From Cohnella sp. WQ 127256 (lineage in GTDB: Bacteria > Bacillota > Bacilli > Paenibacillales > Paenibacillaceae): 64,000 nt of DNA. The position numbers were made by a program, and so were the translations under genes. This document shows, piece by piece, positions 28,350 through 36,587 of this stretch; position 1 is the stretch's first letter; every line of letters starts with the position of its first letter. The notes under the pieces were generated by a model. It was not told where the DNA came from, ran no database searches, and saw only the letters and a list, made by a program, of their open reading frames with translations. The stretch covers positions 62,001-126,000 of the forward strand of contig NZ_JAMZCY010000004.1 in the NCBI RefSeq assembly GCF_024519285.1. Direction: 5' to 3'.

Positions 28350-29165
28350 TTAACGAAGCAGTTGCAGTACGCTTTGCGGCGCTTGGTTGGCTTGTGCCAA
28401 CATTGACGTAGCTGCGGATTGCAATATGTTCAATTTCGAGTAAGTCATCATTTCTTTGGCCATATCTGTGTCGCGGATACGGGATTCAGCAGCTTGCAGG
28501 TTCTCTGTTGTTGCACCTAAGTTATTGAATGTGTGCTCCAATTGGTTTTGCGTAGCACCAAATGCAGAACGCAATTTATTGATCGTTCCGATATCTTGAT
28601 CGATTTTACCAAGGGCAATGGAAGCACCTGCTGCTGTTCCAAGTGTTTGAGTGTTAATTTGCAGCTTAGCCAGTGCGATATCTTGTAACGAGATCGTTAC
28701 CGTGTTCTGCGCAGCTGTGGAATCACCAATTTGGATACTGATTTTAGCGCTACCATTCAGTACAGTAATACCGTTAAAAGTCGTACCTTTTGCAACGTTA
28801 TCGATTGCAGTACTAAGTGCTTTGAACTCCATATCAATCGCTTCCAAATCAGAAGCATTATATGTTCCGTTTAACGCTTTTACAGCCAATTCCTTCATAC
28901 GTCCGAGCATGTCGGATACTTCATTCATTGCACCCTCAGCTGTTTGCACAAGGGAAATCCCATCTTGTGTATTTGCTTGAGCTTGATTTAATGAACGGAT
29001 TTGTGCGCGCATTTTCTCGGAAATCGAGAGACCCGCTGCATCGTCAGAAGCACGGTTCACTTTGAAACCTGAAGACAATTTCTCAGATGATTTGCCTTGA
29101 GCTATGTTGTTCGTCAACAAGTTGCGGTGTGCATTCATTGCGTTAAGATTGTGGTTGATAATCAT
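28350..29165 (-). CDS. Flagellin (copy 1, most downstream)
   Basis: A 271-aa short flagellin, essentially the D0/D1 core. The N-terminus MIINHNLNAMNAHRN and the C-terminus SMLANQAPQSVLQLLR-type end (TSMLAQANQAPQSVLQLLR) are canonical. There is no D2/D3 insert. AAGGAGG precedes ATG 29165; an open extension to 29222 is rejected. It differs from copies 2 and 3 mainly in the central stretch (DIALAKLQINTQTLGTAAGA). It has its own sigma-D promoter, CsrA-type leader and terminator. Confidence 0.97.
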   Translation of the reverse strand: MIINHNLNAMNAHRNLLTNNIAQGKSSEKLSSGFKVNRASDDAAGLSISEKMRAQIRSLNQAQANTQDGISLVQTAEGAMNEVSDMLGRMKELAVKALNGTYNASDLEAIDMEFKALSTAIDNVAKGTTFNGITVLNGSAKISIQIGDSTAAQNTVTISLQDIALAKLQINTQTLGTAAGASIALGKIDQDIGTINKLRSAFGATQNQLEHTFNNLGATTENLQAAESRIRDTDMAKEMMTYSKLNILQSAATSMLAQANQAPQSVLQLLR

Positions 29166-29193
29166 TTCTAAATTCCTCCTTGGATGTGTAACG

Positions 29194-29211
29194 GCCCACT
29201 TCCTTGTGAGC
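29194..29211 (-). promoter_or_regulatory. CsrA-binding hairpin in flagellin 1 leader
   Basis: The minus strand GCTCACAAGGAAGTGGGC folds into a 6-bp stem with GGA in a hexaloop AAGGAA. A second GGA lies in the AAGGAGG Shine-Dalgarno 20 nt further on. This matches the two-site hag leader of B. subtilis that CsrA represses. Confidence 0.65.
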
Positions 29212-29222
29212 TCTCTATACAT

Positions 29223-29249
29223 ATATCGGCAAAATTTCCTGTGACTTTA
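29223..29249 (-). promoter_or_regulatory. Sigma-D promoter of flagellin 1
   Basis: Minus strand TAAA, 15-bp spacer, GCCGATAT: a perfect match to the sigma-D (sigma-28) consensus, about 60 bp before the start codon. Confidence 0.9.
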
Positions 29250-29300
29250 GAGGTATTTAAAATTTTATTCTTTTTTTTGCATCTTGGCTATAAAAAAGAA

Positions 29301-29319
29301 CCCATTACTAAGTAATGGG
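29301..29319 (-). terminator. Terminator after flagellin copy 2
   Basis: Minus strand CCCATTACT-T-AGTAATGGG followed by TTCTTTTTT. Confidence 0.85.
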
Positions 29320-29346
29320 CCCATTCATATCTACTCAATAGCGAAA

Positions 29347-30162
29347 TTAACGAAGCAGTTGCAGTACGCTTTGCGGCGCTTGGTTGGCTTGTGCCAACAT
29401 TGACGTAGCTGCGGATTGCAATATGTTCAATTTCGAGTAAGTCATCATTTCTTTGGCCATATCTGTGTCGCGGATACGGGATTCAGCAGCTTGCAGGTTC
29501 TCTGTTGTTGCACCTAAGTTATTGAATGTGTGCTCCAATTGGTTTTGCGTAGCACCAAATGCAGAACGCAATTTGTTGATCGTTCCGATATCTTGATCGA
29601 TTTTACCAAGCGCAGCGGAAGCTGCAGCTGCAGTACCAAGTGATTGACCAGTAATTTTCAATTGCGTCAGTTGGATATCTTGTAATGAGATCGTTACCGT
29701 GTTCTGCGCAGCTGTGGAATCACCGATTTGGATACTAATTTTAGCACTACCATTCAGTACAGTAATACCGTTAAAAGTCGTACCTTTTGCAACGTTATCG
29801 ATTGCAGTGCTAAGTGCTTTGAACTCCATGTCAATTGCTTCTAAGTCAGAAGCATTGTACGTTCCGTTCATTGCTTTTACAGCCAATTCCTTCATACGTC
29901 CGAGCATGTCTGATACTTCATTCATTGCACCCTCAGCCGTTTGCACAAGGGAGATCCCATCTTGTGTATTTGCTTGAGCTTGATTTAATGAACGGATTTG
30001 TGCGCGCATTTTCTCGGAAATCGAGAGACCCGCTGCATCGTCAGAAGCACGGTTTACTTTGAACCCGGAAGACAATTTCTCAGATGATTTGCCTTGAGCG
30101 ATGTTGTTCGTCAACAAGTTGCGGTGTGCATTCATTGCGTTAAGATTGTGGTTGATAATCAT
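29347..30162 (-). CDS. Flagellin (copy 2, middle)
   Basis: A 271-aa D0/D1 flagellin nearly identical to its neighbours, starting MIINHNLNAMNAHRN and ending QAPQSVLQLLR. The central variable part reads DIQLTQLKITGQSLGTAAAA. Its start lies 997 bp from that of copy 1, in the same direction, with duplicated leader and terminator. Flagellin is secreted by the flagellar type III system and polymerises into the filament. Confidence 0.97.
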   Translation of the reverse strand: MIINHNLNAMNAHRNLLTNNIAQGKSSEKLSSGFKVNRASDDAAGLSISEKMRAQIRSLNQAQANTQDGISLVQTAEGAMNEVSDMLGRMKELAVKAMNGTYNASDLEAIDMEFKALSTAIDNVAKGTTFNGITVLNGSAKISIQIGDSTAAQNTVTISLQDIQLTQLKITGQSLGTAAAASAALGKIDQDIGTINKLRSAFGATQNQLEHTFNNLGATTENLQAAESRIRDTDMAKEMMTYSKLNILQSAATSMLAQANQAPQSVLQLLR

Positions 30163-30190
30163 TTCTAAATTCCTCCTTGGATGTGTAACG

Positions 30191-30208
30191 GCCCACTTCC
30201 TTGTGAGC
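30191..30208 (-). promoter_or_regulatory. CsrA-binding hairpin in flagellin 2 leader
   Basis: The sequence is identical to the copy 1 element: GCTCACAAGGAAGTGGGC with GGA in the loop, followed by AAGGAGG. Confidence 0.65.
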
Positions 30209-30219
30209 TCTCTTTACAT

Positions 30220-30246
30220 ATATCGGCAAAATTTCCTATGACTTTA
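30220..30246 (-). promoter_or_regulatory. Sigma-D promoter of flagellin 2
   Basis: Minus strand TAAA, 15-bp spacer, GCCGATAT; same element and same distance as in copy 1. Confidence 0.9.
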
Positions 30247-30293
30247 GAGGTATTTAAAATTTTATTATATTTTTTTACAGCATGGCTATAAAA

Positions 30294-30322
30294 AAGAACC
30301 CATTACTAAGTAATGGGTTCTT
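30294..30322 (-). terminator. Terminator after flagellin copy 3
   Basis: Hairpin of 12-bp arms GAACCCATTACT/AGTAATGGGTTC, followed on the minus strand by TTTTTA. Confidence 0.85.
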
Positions 30323-30344
30323 CCATATCTGCTCAATAGCGAAA

Positions 30345-31160
30345 TTAACGAAGCAGTTGCAGTACGCTTTGCGGCGCTTGGTTGGCTTGTGCCAACATTG
30401 ACGTAGCTGCGGATTGCAAGATGTTCAATTTCGAGTATGTCATCATTTCTTTGGCCATATCTGTGTCGCGGATACGGGATTCAGCAGCTTGCAGGTTCTC
30501 TGTTGTTGCACCTAAGTTATTGAATGTGTGCTCCAATTGGTTTTGCGTAGCACCAAATGCAGAACGCAATTTGTTGATTGTTCCGATATCTTGATCGATT
30601 TTACCAAGCGCAGCGGAAGCTCCAGCTGCAGTACCAAGTGATTGACCAGTAATTTTCAATTGCGTCAGTTGGATATCTTGTAATGAGATCGTTACCGTGT
30701 TCTGCGCAGCTGTGGAATCACCGATTTGGATACTGATATTAGCATTACCATTCAGTACAGTAATACCGTTAAAAGTTGTACCTTTTGCAACGTTATCGAT
30801 TGCAGTACTAAGCGCTTTGAACTCCATGTCAATTGCTTCTAAGTCAGAAGTATTGTACGTTCCGTTCATTGCTTTAACTGCCAATTCTTTCATACGTCCG
30901 AGCATGTCGGATACTTCATTCATCGCACCCTCTGCCGTTTGCACAAGTGAGATACCGTCTTGTGTATTTGCTTGAGCTTGGTTCAATGAACGGATTTGCG
31001 CGCGCATTTTCTCGGAAATCGAGAGACCTGCTGCATCGTCAGAAGCACGGTTCACTTTGAAACCTGAAGATAGTTTCTCAGACGATTTACCTTGAGCGAT
31101 GTTGTTCGTCAACAAGTTACGGTGTGCATTCATTGCATTAAGATTGTGGTTGATAATCAT
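30345..31160 (-). CDS. hag: Flagellin (copy 3, first in the array)
   Basis: A 271-aa D0/D1 flagellin, the copy next to csrA and so in the position of B. subtilis hag. It differs slightly from copy 2 (TYNTSDLEAID; LNGNANISIQIG). AAGGAGG stands before the ATG, but the spacer to the start differs from the other copies (GCATAATACATC). The sigma-D-like element upstream is imperfect, so this copy may be less strongly expressed by sigma-D than copies 1 and 2. Confidence 0.97.
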   Translation of the reverse strand: MIINHNLNAMNAHRNLLTNNIAQGKSSEKLSSGFKVNRASDDAAGLSISEKMRAQIRSLNQAQANTQDGISLVQTAEGAMNEVSDMLGRMKELAVKAMNGTYNTSDLEAIDMEFKALSTAIDNVAKGTTFNGITVLNGNANISIQIGDSTAAQNTVTISLQDIQLTQLKITGQSLGTAAGASAALGKIDQDIGTINKLRSAFGATQNQLEHTFNNLGATTENLQAAESRIRDTDMAKEMMTYSKLNILQSAATSMLAQANQAPQSVLQLLR

Positions 31161-31191
31161 GATGTATTATGCCTCCTTGGATTGTGTATGA

Positions 31192-31209
31192 GCCCACTTC
31201 CTTGTGAAC
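31192..31209 (-). promoter_or_regulatory. CsrA-binding hairpin in flagellin 3 leader
   Basis: GTTCACAAGGAAGTGGGC: a C-G pair of the other copies is replaced by U-G, so pairing is preserved and the loop AAGGAA is unchanged. Confidence 0.6.
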
Positions 31210-31215
31210 TCTCCC

Positions 31216-31242
31216 TATATATATCGACTGAAATGTTTAAAA
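31216..31242 (-). promoter_or_regulatory. Degenerate sigma-D-like promoter of flagellin 3
   Basis: Minus strand TATA, 15-bp spacer, GTCGATAT: one mismatch in each box relative to the perfect elements of copies 1 and 2. Placement is by analogy with those copies. Confidence 0.45.
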
Positions 31243-31353
31243 ATATAGAGCAAAGTTAGTCGTTTTCAAAATAATTTATTAATAATACAGTCTGATCATA
31301 TATTTTAAACTCATCTTTTTGCATTGTTTGTTATATTATTATTTTTATGAATT

Positions 31354-31605
31354 TTATTCCATCGTTTTCAACTTTTTCGCTGCATGAGCTGCAAGATCTT
31401 TAATATTCTGCATTTGGAGTGGTGTAGCGATCGCTTGTTGATTATTTTCTCGTATCGCATCCATAACTTCTTTACGATAAATCTTCACTTGTGACGGAGC
31501 GTTAATTCCGATCCTAATCTGGTCACCTTCAGTACCCATAACAAATACTTCTATATGATCATCTATGATAATGGACTGCCCTTTCTTACGCGATAAGATC
31601 AGCAT
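31354..31605 (-). CDS. csrA: Translational regulator CsrA
   Basis: RNA-binding dimer that blocks flagellin translation in Bacillus. The 83-aa protein starts MLILSRKKGQSIIIDDHIEV, the CsrA signature, with QIRIGINAPSQVKIYRKEV. The C-terminal tail is somewhat longer than the 74-aa B. subtilis protein. The start overlaps the end of fliW by 7 bp. The probable targets, GGA hairpins, are in the flagellin leaders directly downstream. Confidence 0.97.
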   Translation of the reverse strand: MLILSRKKGQSIIIDDHIEVFVMGTEGDQIRIGINAPSQVKIYRKEVMDAIRENNQQAIATPLQMQNIKDLAAHAAKKLKTME

Positions 31606-32039
31606 CCTTCACCAGCTTCCTGTTCTGAAGAAGAACTAAATAATGGCACTTTAGTTGAAAAGCGTGAATCATTAGACATTACGAACTGCCTTCCTGTCAT
31701 ACTCCGTATACTAATTAGTAATGGTGCGAGAAGATTTAACGTGGAATTGTCAAATGGTTCAGCTAATGTAACGATACATAAAACAATTACGTCATTAGGG
31801 TCCGAAGTTTCTAATGCAGCTTTTTCATCCTCTTGGACTTGCACCTCATAACTCGGAATAAATGTGAATGGATTGGTTACTAGAAAACCTAAGCTTTCTT
31901 CTTCAGTACTTTGCAAATATGCAAACGGAGATTGGGTGTTCGTTTCGTCAACGGGAATAAGTACAAAGGAGTTCAAATTCTGAAATCCCAATATACTACC
32001 TTCCATTAAAATCGTCTTGCCATATAGATCATTAAACAT
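31599..32039 (-). CDS. fliW: Flagellar assembly factor FliW
   Basis: Binds either flagellin or CsrA and so links flagellin secretion to its translation. The 146-aa protein shows GSILGFQNLNSFVLIPV, SPFAYLQSTEEESLGFLVTN and NPFTFIPSYEV, all typical of FliW. AGGAGA 6 nt before ATG 32039 decides the start against a TTG six codons up. It overlaps csrA by 7 bp. Confidence 0.95.
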   Translation of the reverse strand: MFNDLYGKTILMEGSILGFQNLNSFVLIPVDETNTQSPFAYLQSTEEESLGFLVTNPFTFIPSYEVQVQEDEKAALETSDPNDVIVLCIVTLAEPFDNSTLNLLAPLLISIRSMTGRQFVMSNDSRFSTKVPLFSSSSEQEAGEGC

Positions 32040-32101
32040 AAATAGTCTCCTCGCCAATATAAAATGAAAACGAGCTACTAGCGCCGAAAGCGCTCATAGC
32101 T

Positions 32102-32671
32102 CTATGCATAAAGATCATAACTACTGACCCACATTTTGATGGAATTCATTTGTTCCATATATATTTTTGCTCTTTGCGGAATATAGTTGATTTCCGGTTT
32201 TGATACATGATAATTAATTTCTGGATGTCGCGGTGTCGTTTCAATCTCTACTGGACGTGGAGTGTACTGTATTTTTACGTTCATATTCGATGCACGACCT
32301 GACACTCGAAGGTAATCTTGTTTATTCGTCATAGCTTGAGCAGCGAGGTCCGCAATGGCATTAGAAGAATTAGATATTTGTTTCATTCTGTTACCTTCTT
32401 GAGCAAGCTTTCCAATTGTCTGCATTATTCGTTGTTCATATTGAGCAGTCAACATCCTTGACGTCTCAAGCGTACCACCCTTCGCCAACGCAAACCAAGC
32501 TGCTGAAGAATCAATTGATAGTTCTCCTTGCGGTTGCCTGATCTGCAGGTCTGCTCTGGGAGAAACAATATCCAATTGGCCCGGAGGGGACGTTATATTG
32601 TGCTTCCCCCTCGGGCTTTCTATTCCTATCTGGCCTTGTGTTGATCGAATAGACAACCTGAGCAATTCCAT
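32102..32671 (-). CDS. YviE-like protein (DUF6470)
   Basis: A 189-aa protein of unknown function, found between flgL and fliW as yviE is in B. subtilis. The N-terminus carries short repeated strands around QGQIGIESPRGKHNITSPPG and QLDIVSPRADLQIRQPQG. The middle is helical, and the end is proline-rich beta (YTPRPVEIETTPRHPEINYH). It has no signal peptide, so it is probably cytoplasmic. The assignment rests on position and these repeats. Confidence 0.8.
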   Translation of the reverse strand: MELLRLSIRSTQGQIGIESPRGKHNITSPPGQLDIVSPRADLQIRQPQGELSIDSSAAWFALAKGGTLETSRMLTAQYEQRIMQTIGKLAQEGNRMKQISNSSNAIADLAAQAMTNKQDYLRVSGRASNMNVKIQYTPRPVEIETTPRHPEINYHVSKPEINYIPQRAKIYMEQMNSIKMWVSSYDLYA

Positions 32672-32700
32672 GGTTACACCCAGCTTTCCTTGTAAGTTCC

Positions 32701-33597
32701 TTATCTCAAGTAATCCACAAGGCTTGGTTGAATAATCTTAGATCCAACGGAAAGAGTGGCCTGGTAAACATTCTCGTCTCGTTGGAGATTCATAATCGAT
32801 TGTGCAATGTCGGCATCTTCCGTCTTTGCACTTAAACCGTTTAGCGATTGATTAAGATCTTCATTTCTATTACTCAGCATTGTGATCCTATTAGCTCGCG
32901 CACCTACCTCAGAACGAATACCTAGAAAAGTATTGAATCTAGTATCTATTTTTTCCATAGCTGTACGCGCAGCAACGCTATCATTCGCATTCATGGAATC
33001 TCGTAATTCCTTAAATATAGTAAACATATTATCTGGGTCTGTCGAATTACCAAATACAGCGTTACCTGAAATGTTAGTCTCTAATTCAATCCCAGGAGCC
33101 AATGGTAATAAAATCATGGCATCATCCGTATTTGTTGTACCTGCTGTAGCGATATCGTAAGGTTGGGTTGTCGTCATTTGACCATTAAAAGTATACTTCC
33201 CGTTCAATTGATCATTACCCAACGTTACCGCTTGCTTAAAAATCCCATCCATTTCCTTGCCAATCGCCTCTCTAGCTTCCTTAGAACTAGAATCACTAAT
33301 ACCGCGTACTGCTAATTCTTTAGCTCGTTGCATCAGTTCATTAATTTGGTTTAGTACCGTATCCACGTGTTCAACATTTCCAGAGGCCGTTGTAATGTTG
33401 CGCATGTATTGATCATTCATGGATAACTCACTGCGATAACGCAATGCATAGGTAATGCCTACAGGATCATCGGATGCACGATTTATCTTTCTCCCAGTCT
33501 CGATCTGCTCTTGAGTGGCACTCATCCGATTGTAGTTATTATTTAAGTTACGGATTAATTGACTGTGTATCATGCCTGATGTTACTCGAGAAGTCAA
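32701..33597 (-). CDS. flgL: Flagellar hook-associated protein 3 FlgL
   Basis: Hook-filament junction protein. It shows the flagellin-like N-terminal coiled coil (RVTSGMIHSQLIRNLNNNYN, GRKINRASDDPVGITYALRY) and the C-terminal TLSVGSKIIQPSLVDYLR. I choose a TTG start at 33597 because GAGGTGA lies 5 nt before it; a GTG three codons up overlaps that site. This gives 298 aa, typical for FlgL. It follows flgK by 26 bp. Confidence 0.94.
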   Translation of the reverse strand: MTSRVTSGMIHSQLIRNLNNNYNRMSATQEQIETGRKINRASDDPVGITYALRYRSELSMNDQYMRNITTASGNVEHVDTVLNQINELMQRAKELAVRGISDSSSKEAREAIGKEMDGIFKQAVTLGNDQLNGKYTFNGQMTTTQPYDIATAGTTNTDDAMILLPLAPGIELETNISGNAVFGNSTDPDNMFTIFKELRDSMNANDSVAARTAMEKIDTRFNTFLGIRSEVGARANRITMLSNRNEDLNQSLNGLSAKTEDADIAQSIMNLQRDENVYQATLSVGSKIIQPSLVDYLR

Positions 33598-33623
33598 ATA
33601 AATCACCTCATCATCTTTATGAA

Positions 33624-35180
33624 TTACCTTCCAACTACACCCATGCCATTAATGACCTTATCAAGTAATTCATCGACTGAGGTCATTACTCTGGCTGACG
33701 CATTGTATGCATGCTGGAATTTTATCAGATCTGACATTTCCTCATCCAATGAAACTCCGCTAACGGATTGTCGACGACTATCGACTTGAGCAACAATTGC
33801 ATCCTGATTCGTTGCCTGACGTTTCGCATCCTGCGATTGAACACCCAATTGCCCAATAACCGAACGATAATAATCATCTAAAGTTCCATTACCAATAACG
33901 GGTGCTAATCCATCCGGACTTACGAAATTCATTTTGGTATCCTTTATGTTAGCCATCAGTAATGCCAATGTGTTGTTCCCTGGAACGACCTGCTCTGGAG
34001 TCCCGGCAGTACGCATGGAAGTCGCGATCGCATCTGGTGACTTTTCAATAACAGGGTTTAATCTAATTGTCGCCGCAGTAATAGGTCCCCCATCACTGGA
34101 TGTGAAAAAGGGTACTCCTGGTGTTGGTGGTTGTTCTAAAGTGTAACCTAACGTATGCAATTGATTAATTCCATTAACAGGAACTGTAAGAGCAGTTGCC
34201 AACGTTCTCGATGCGCCACTATAAGTCACACCATTAAGTGTTACCCCATCCGGAAGCACGCTACCGGCAGGAATGGTAATTGTGAACTGACCATTTGCCA
34301 TACTGTTTGCAAACGTATTTAGTTGACTTTGGTAATCTCTCACATAACTATCCCGAGAAGTAATCATTCCGTATACTTCACCGCTTGTTAAGGCAGTACC
34401 GTATGCTCCTTGTAAACCCGCTGCATCAACAGGAATAAACGTCTGGCCTGTCACAAGTGCATTGCCACCCATACTAATATCATAACCTTCTGGTGTATCC
34501 GTCACCGTAATGTTAACAATTTTAGATAATTGGTCGACTAGCAGATCGCGTTGATCTTGTAAGTCATTTGGGTTATCACCATATGCGGAGATGCGGGTTA
34601 TCTCAAGATTAAGCTTAGATACATTATCGAGAATGGTATTAATTTGATTTGCCTTAACCCCAATATTGTCCGTCAAGTCCCGCTCCAGATCTCCTAGCTG
34701 TTTGTTCGATAGATTAATCGCATCCACAAGAGCTAAAGTATTCTCACGAAGAATCTTTCGACCAGTAATATTCTCAGGATCTTGAGCCAAATCAGACCAA
34801 GATTTCCAATAATTATTAACAAGCGTTCGAATACCCGTTTCGCTTGGCTCGTTAAATATCTCCTCAAGCTTATTCAACGTATCCGTTTGTATCGACCATT
34901 TGCCTTGGTCTTGGCTGTTATTACGATACTGGCTATCTAAAAAGGATTCTCTTATCCTGGTTATCGATGAAAATTCAACCCCCGTACCGAGTTGACCAGG
35001 AATCGTGGAGTGTGACATACCGATAGCTTCAATAGGACGAGTAGCTTGCATATTAACTCTCTGGCGGGAATAACCAGCCGTACTGGCATTGGCGATGTTA
35101 TGACCTGTCGTCTGTAACGCTGCCTGTTGGGTGAATAGTGCGCGTTTGGAGGTTTCTAATGAATGGAATGTAGATCTCAA
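33624..35180 (-). CDS. flgK: Flagellar hook-associated protein 1 FlgK
   Basis: The 518-aa protein starts MRSTFHSLETSKRALFTQQA, continues TTGHNIANASTAGYSRQRVN, and ends in the helix FQHAYNASARVMTSVDELLD, the standard FlgK ends. The middle part is the variable surface domain. The start codon is TTG with AAGGAGA 9 nt upstream. It follows flgN by 28 bp and precedes flgL. Confidence 0.96.
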   Translation of the reverse strand: MRSTFHSLETSKRALFTQQAALQTTGHNIANASTAGYSRQRVNMQATRPIEAIGMSHSTIPGQLGTGVEFSSITRIRESFLDSQYRNNSQDQGKWSIQTDTLNKLEEIFNEPSETGIRTLVNNYWKSWSDLAQDPENITGRKILRENTLALVDAINLSNKQLGDLERDLTDNIGVKANQINTILDNVSKLNLEITRISAYGDNPNDLQDQRDLLVDQLSKIVNITVTDTPEGYDISMGGNALVTGQTFIPVDAAGLQGAYGTALTSGEVYGMITSRDSYVRDYQSQLNTFANSMANGQFTITIPAGSVLPDGVTLNGVTYSGASRTLATALTVPVNGINQLHTLGYTLEQPPTPGVPFFTSSDGGPITAATIRLNPVIEKSPDAIATSMRTAGTPEQVVPGNNTLALLMANIKDTKMNFVSPDGLAPVIGNGTLDDYYRSVIGQLGVQSQDAKRQATNQDAIVAQVDSRRQSVSGVSLDEEMSDLIKFQHAYNASARVMTSVDELLDKVINGMGVVGR

Positions 35181-35208
35181 GGATTCACATCTCCTTGTTT
35201 CAAGTTGG

Positions 35209-35706
35209 TCAAGCTCTCGTATCGAAAGTCCTTCTAGGTGTACCTGCGTTCACGGGACGTTTTGGAGAATAAGTCATGTCTTCGTCGTAAGGAGCCGACA
35301 ATAAATCAATTTGAAAATCAATAAATTCTAAGGATTGTCGAACTAGTTGCTGATTGCGATCGTTCTGCTCTTTGAGAAGCCGAACCTGTTCCTTTAATCG
35401 ATCGCCTGCCAACATTAAAGCAGATTTCTGATCAGCTCGTGGGAATGCTTGAATTAAATCCGCTAAAGTCGATGCAGGTTTCGCATTAAGTCCTAGATCT
35501 TTCCAGCATTGTATCGAGTATTGGGTGATATCTCTGTTCAGTTGCTCCATAGACGATATCGCCTTTGATTCCTTCGCTGTAAAAGTCATTAGCTGGTCAA
35601 CGCGATTGTCGATGACTGATCTCTGCTTCTCTCGAGCCAATAGAAGCAATTCCTCATGTATATCTGATAGGTTGCTCAATGTGTTTATTACATTCTCAAT
35701 ACTCAA
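35209..35706 (-). CDS. flgN: FlgN-type flagellar export chaperone
   Basis: Chaperone for FlgK and FlgL. A 165-aa helical protein (IHEELLLLAREKQRSVIDNR; LKEQVRLLKEQNDRNQQLV) with the FlgN pattern, ending in a basic, proline-containing tail. TTG start with GAGGTGAT upstream. It lies 11 bp after flgM, immediately before flgK, matching yvyG of B. subtilis. Confidence 0.88.
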   Translation of the reverse strand: MSIENVINTLSNLSDIHEELLLLAREKQRSVIDNRVDQLMTFTAKESKAISSMEQLNRDITQYSIQCWKDLGLNAKPASTLADLIQAFPRADQKSALMLAGDRLKEQVRLLKEQNDRNQQLVRQSLEFIDFQIDLLSAPYDEDMTYSPKRPVNAGTPRRTFDTRA

Positions 35707-35717
35707 GGAGGATCACC

Positions 35718-35999
35718 TCATTCTTTACTTGCGACAGGACGGAAAAAGGGCAGAAGTTTCTCAACTAGTTCACCAGAATCAACTTTATAAGTTCCTGATG
35801 ATAATTCATTCTTCAACGTCTCAATTCGTTCCGCACGATTCGGATCCTCAGAGCGCTGTGCACCTAATAGCTCCATAGCCTCAGCGGAAAACTGCACCTC
35901 GTCCTTGCGGCGATTACCAGTAGTCTGGCTCGTACGAGTATCCGATTGCTGTTGATAAGTACGATAGGCACCAATACGCTGAGTATCATTAATCTTCAC
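35718..35999 (-). CDS. flgM: Anti-sigma-D factor FlgM
   Basis: Binds and inhibits sigma-D until the hook-basal body is finished. The 93-aa protein starts MKINDTQRIGAYRTYQQQSD, close to the MKIN start of B. subtilis FlgM, and carries the sigma-binding helices (DEVQFSAEAMELLGAQ; RIETLKNELSSGTYKVDSGE). A GTG three codons up overlaps the GGGGTGA site, so I take the GTG at 35999. A sigma-D promoter overlaps the upstream terminator. Confidence 0.93.
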   Translation of the reverse strand: MKINDTQRIGAYRTYQQQSDTRTSQTTGNRRKDEVQFSAEAMELLGAQRSEDPNRAERIETLKNELSSGTYKVDSGELVEKLLPFFRPVASKE

Positions 36000-36018
36000 G
36001 TTAATCACCCCAATATTT

Positions 36019-36053
36019 AAAAAACCGATAATAGTATATCCCTATTATCGGTT
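36019..36053 (-). terminator. Terminator between yvyF and flgM
   Basis: Minus strand AACCGATAATAG, 7-nt loop, CTATTATCGGTT followed by a run of T: a strong intrinsic terminator ending the yvyF transcript. Confidence 0.85.
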
Positions 36054-36072
36054 ACGATTTATAAAATGTTTA
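36045..36072 (-). promoter_or_regulatory. Sigma-D promoter of flgM, overlapping a terminator arm
   Basis: Minus strand TAAA (36072-36069), 16-bp spacer, ACCGATAA (36052-36045), 7/8 of the sigma-D -10. The -10 is the 5' arm of the terminator, so a transcript starting near 36038 lacks that arm and cannot form the hairpin. Confidence 0.65.
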
Positions 36073-36084
36073 GAGTTACATTTA

Positions 36085-36501
36085 TTAACTCCGATCATGA
36101 ATATTATCACCGATCCGATACGTACCCGATCTGCCCTTATCTTCGGGATTTTGTTGAAGCATACCACGCGAAGTTGCGTTCTTCACATCCTTCTGAAGAC
36201 GTTTCTTACAGGACTCGCACAAGTGATTCTCGCGAATGAGTATTCCGCATGACTCGCACGGATAGGACATATTCGGAGCGTTAAGCAAAGAAATTCGCCC
36301 TTCGCGTATCCAACGTGTAATTTGTTTTATACTAACTTCCATTTCCTCAGAGAGCTGTTGGATATCCAGCCCTTTGTTCTTACGCAAATGCTCAACGCAT
36401 TTCTCGTATTCTTTCTCTAGCTCCTGATGGCAATTATTGCAGACATCGCGAAAATTTCTAGAGAATAACTTGCCGCACTTAGGACAGTAGGATAAATCCA
36501 C
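36085..36501 (-). CDS. yvyF: YvyF-like flagellar operon zinc protein
   Basis: A 138-aa protein with two zinc-ribbon-like cysteine pairs: CPKCGKLFSRNFRDVCNNC near the N-terminus and CESCGILIRENHLCESC near residues 85-100. A helix-turn-helix lies between (LSEEMEVSIKQITRWIREG). It is of the 'flagellar operon protein' family seen before flgM in Bacilli; the role is unproven, perhaps regulatory. The start GTG 36501 is chosen from GGGAGA upstream. Confidence 0.85.
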   Translation of the reverse strand: MDLSYCPKCGKLFSRNFRDVCNNCHQELEKEYEKCVEHLRKNKGLDIQQLSEEMEVSIKQITRWIREGRISLLNAPNMSYPCESCGILIRENHLCESCKKRLQKDVKNATSRGMLQQNPEDKGRSGTYRIGDNIHDRS

Positions 36502-36587
36502 TACAATCATCTCCCGATTTCCGACATTAATCGACCACATCTGACTTTAGTGTACTAAATATTTCTAATTCGTGCTATTTTTTTTGT

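Noticed and set aside
28651..30975. Plus-strand reading frames repeated three times across the flagellins
   Set aside because: They are antisense shadows that recur only because the flagellin genes are near copies; no ribosome-binding sites.
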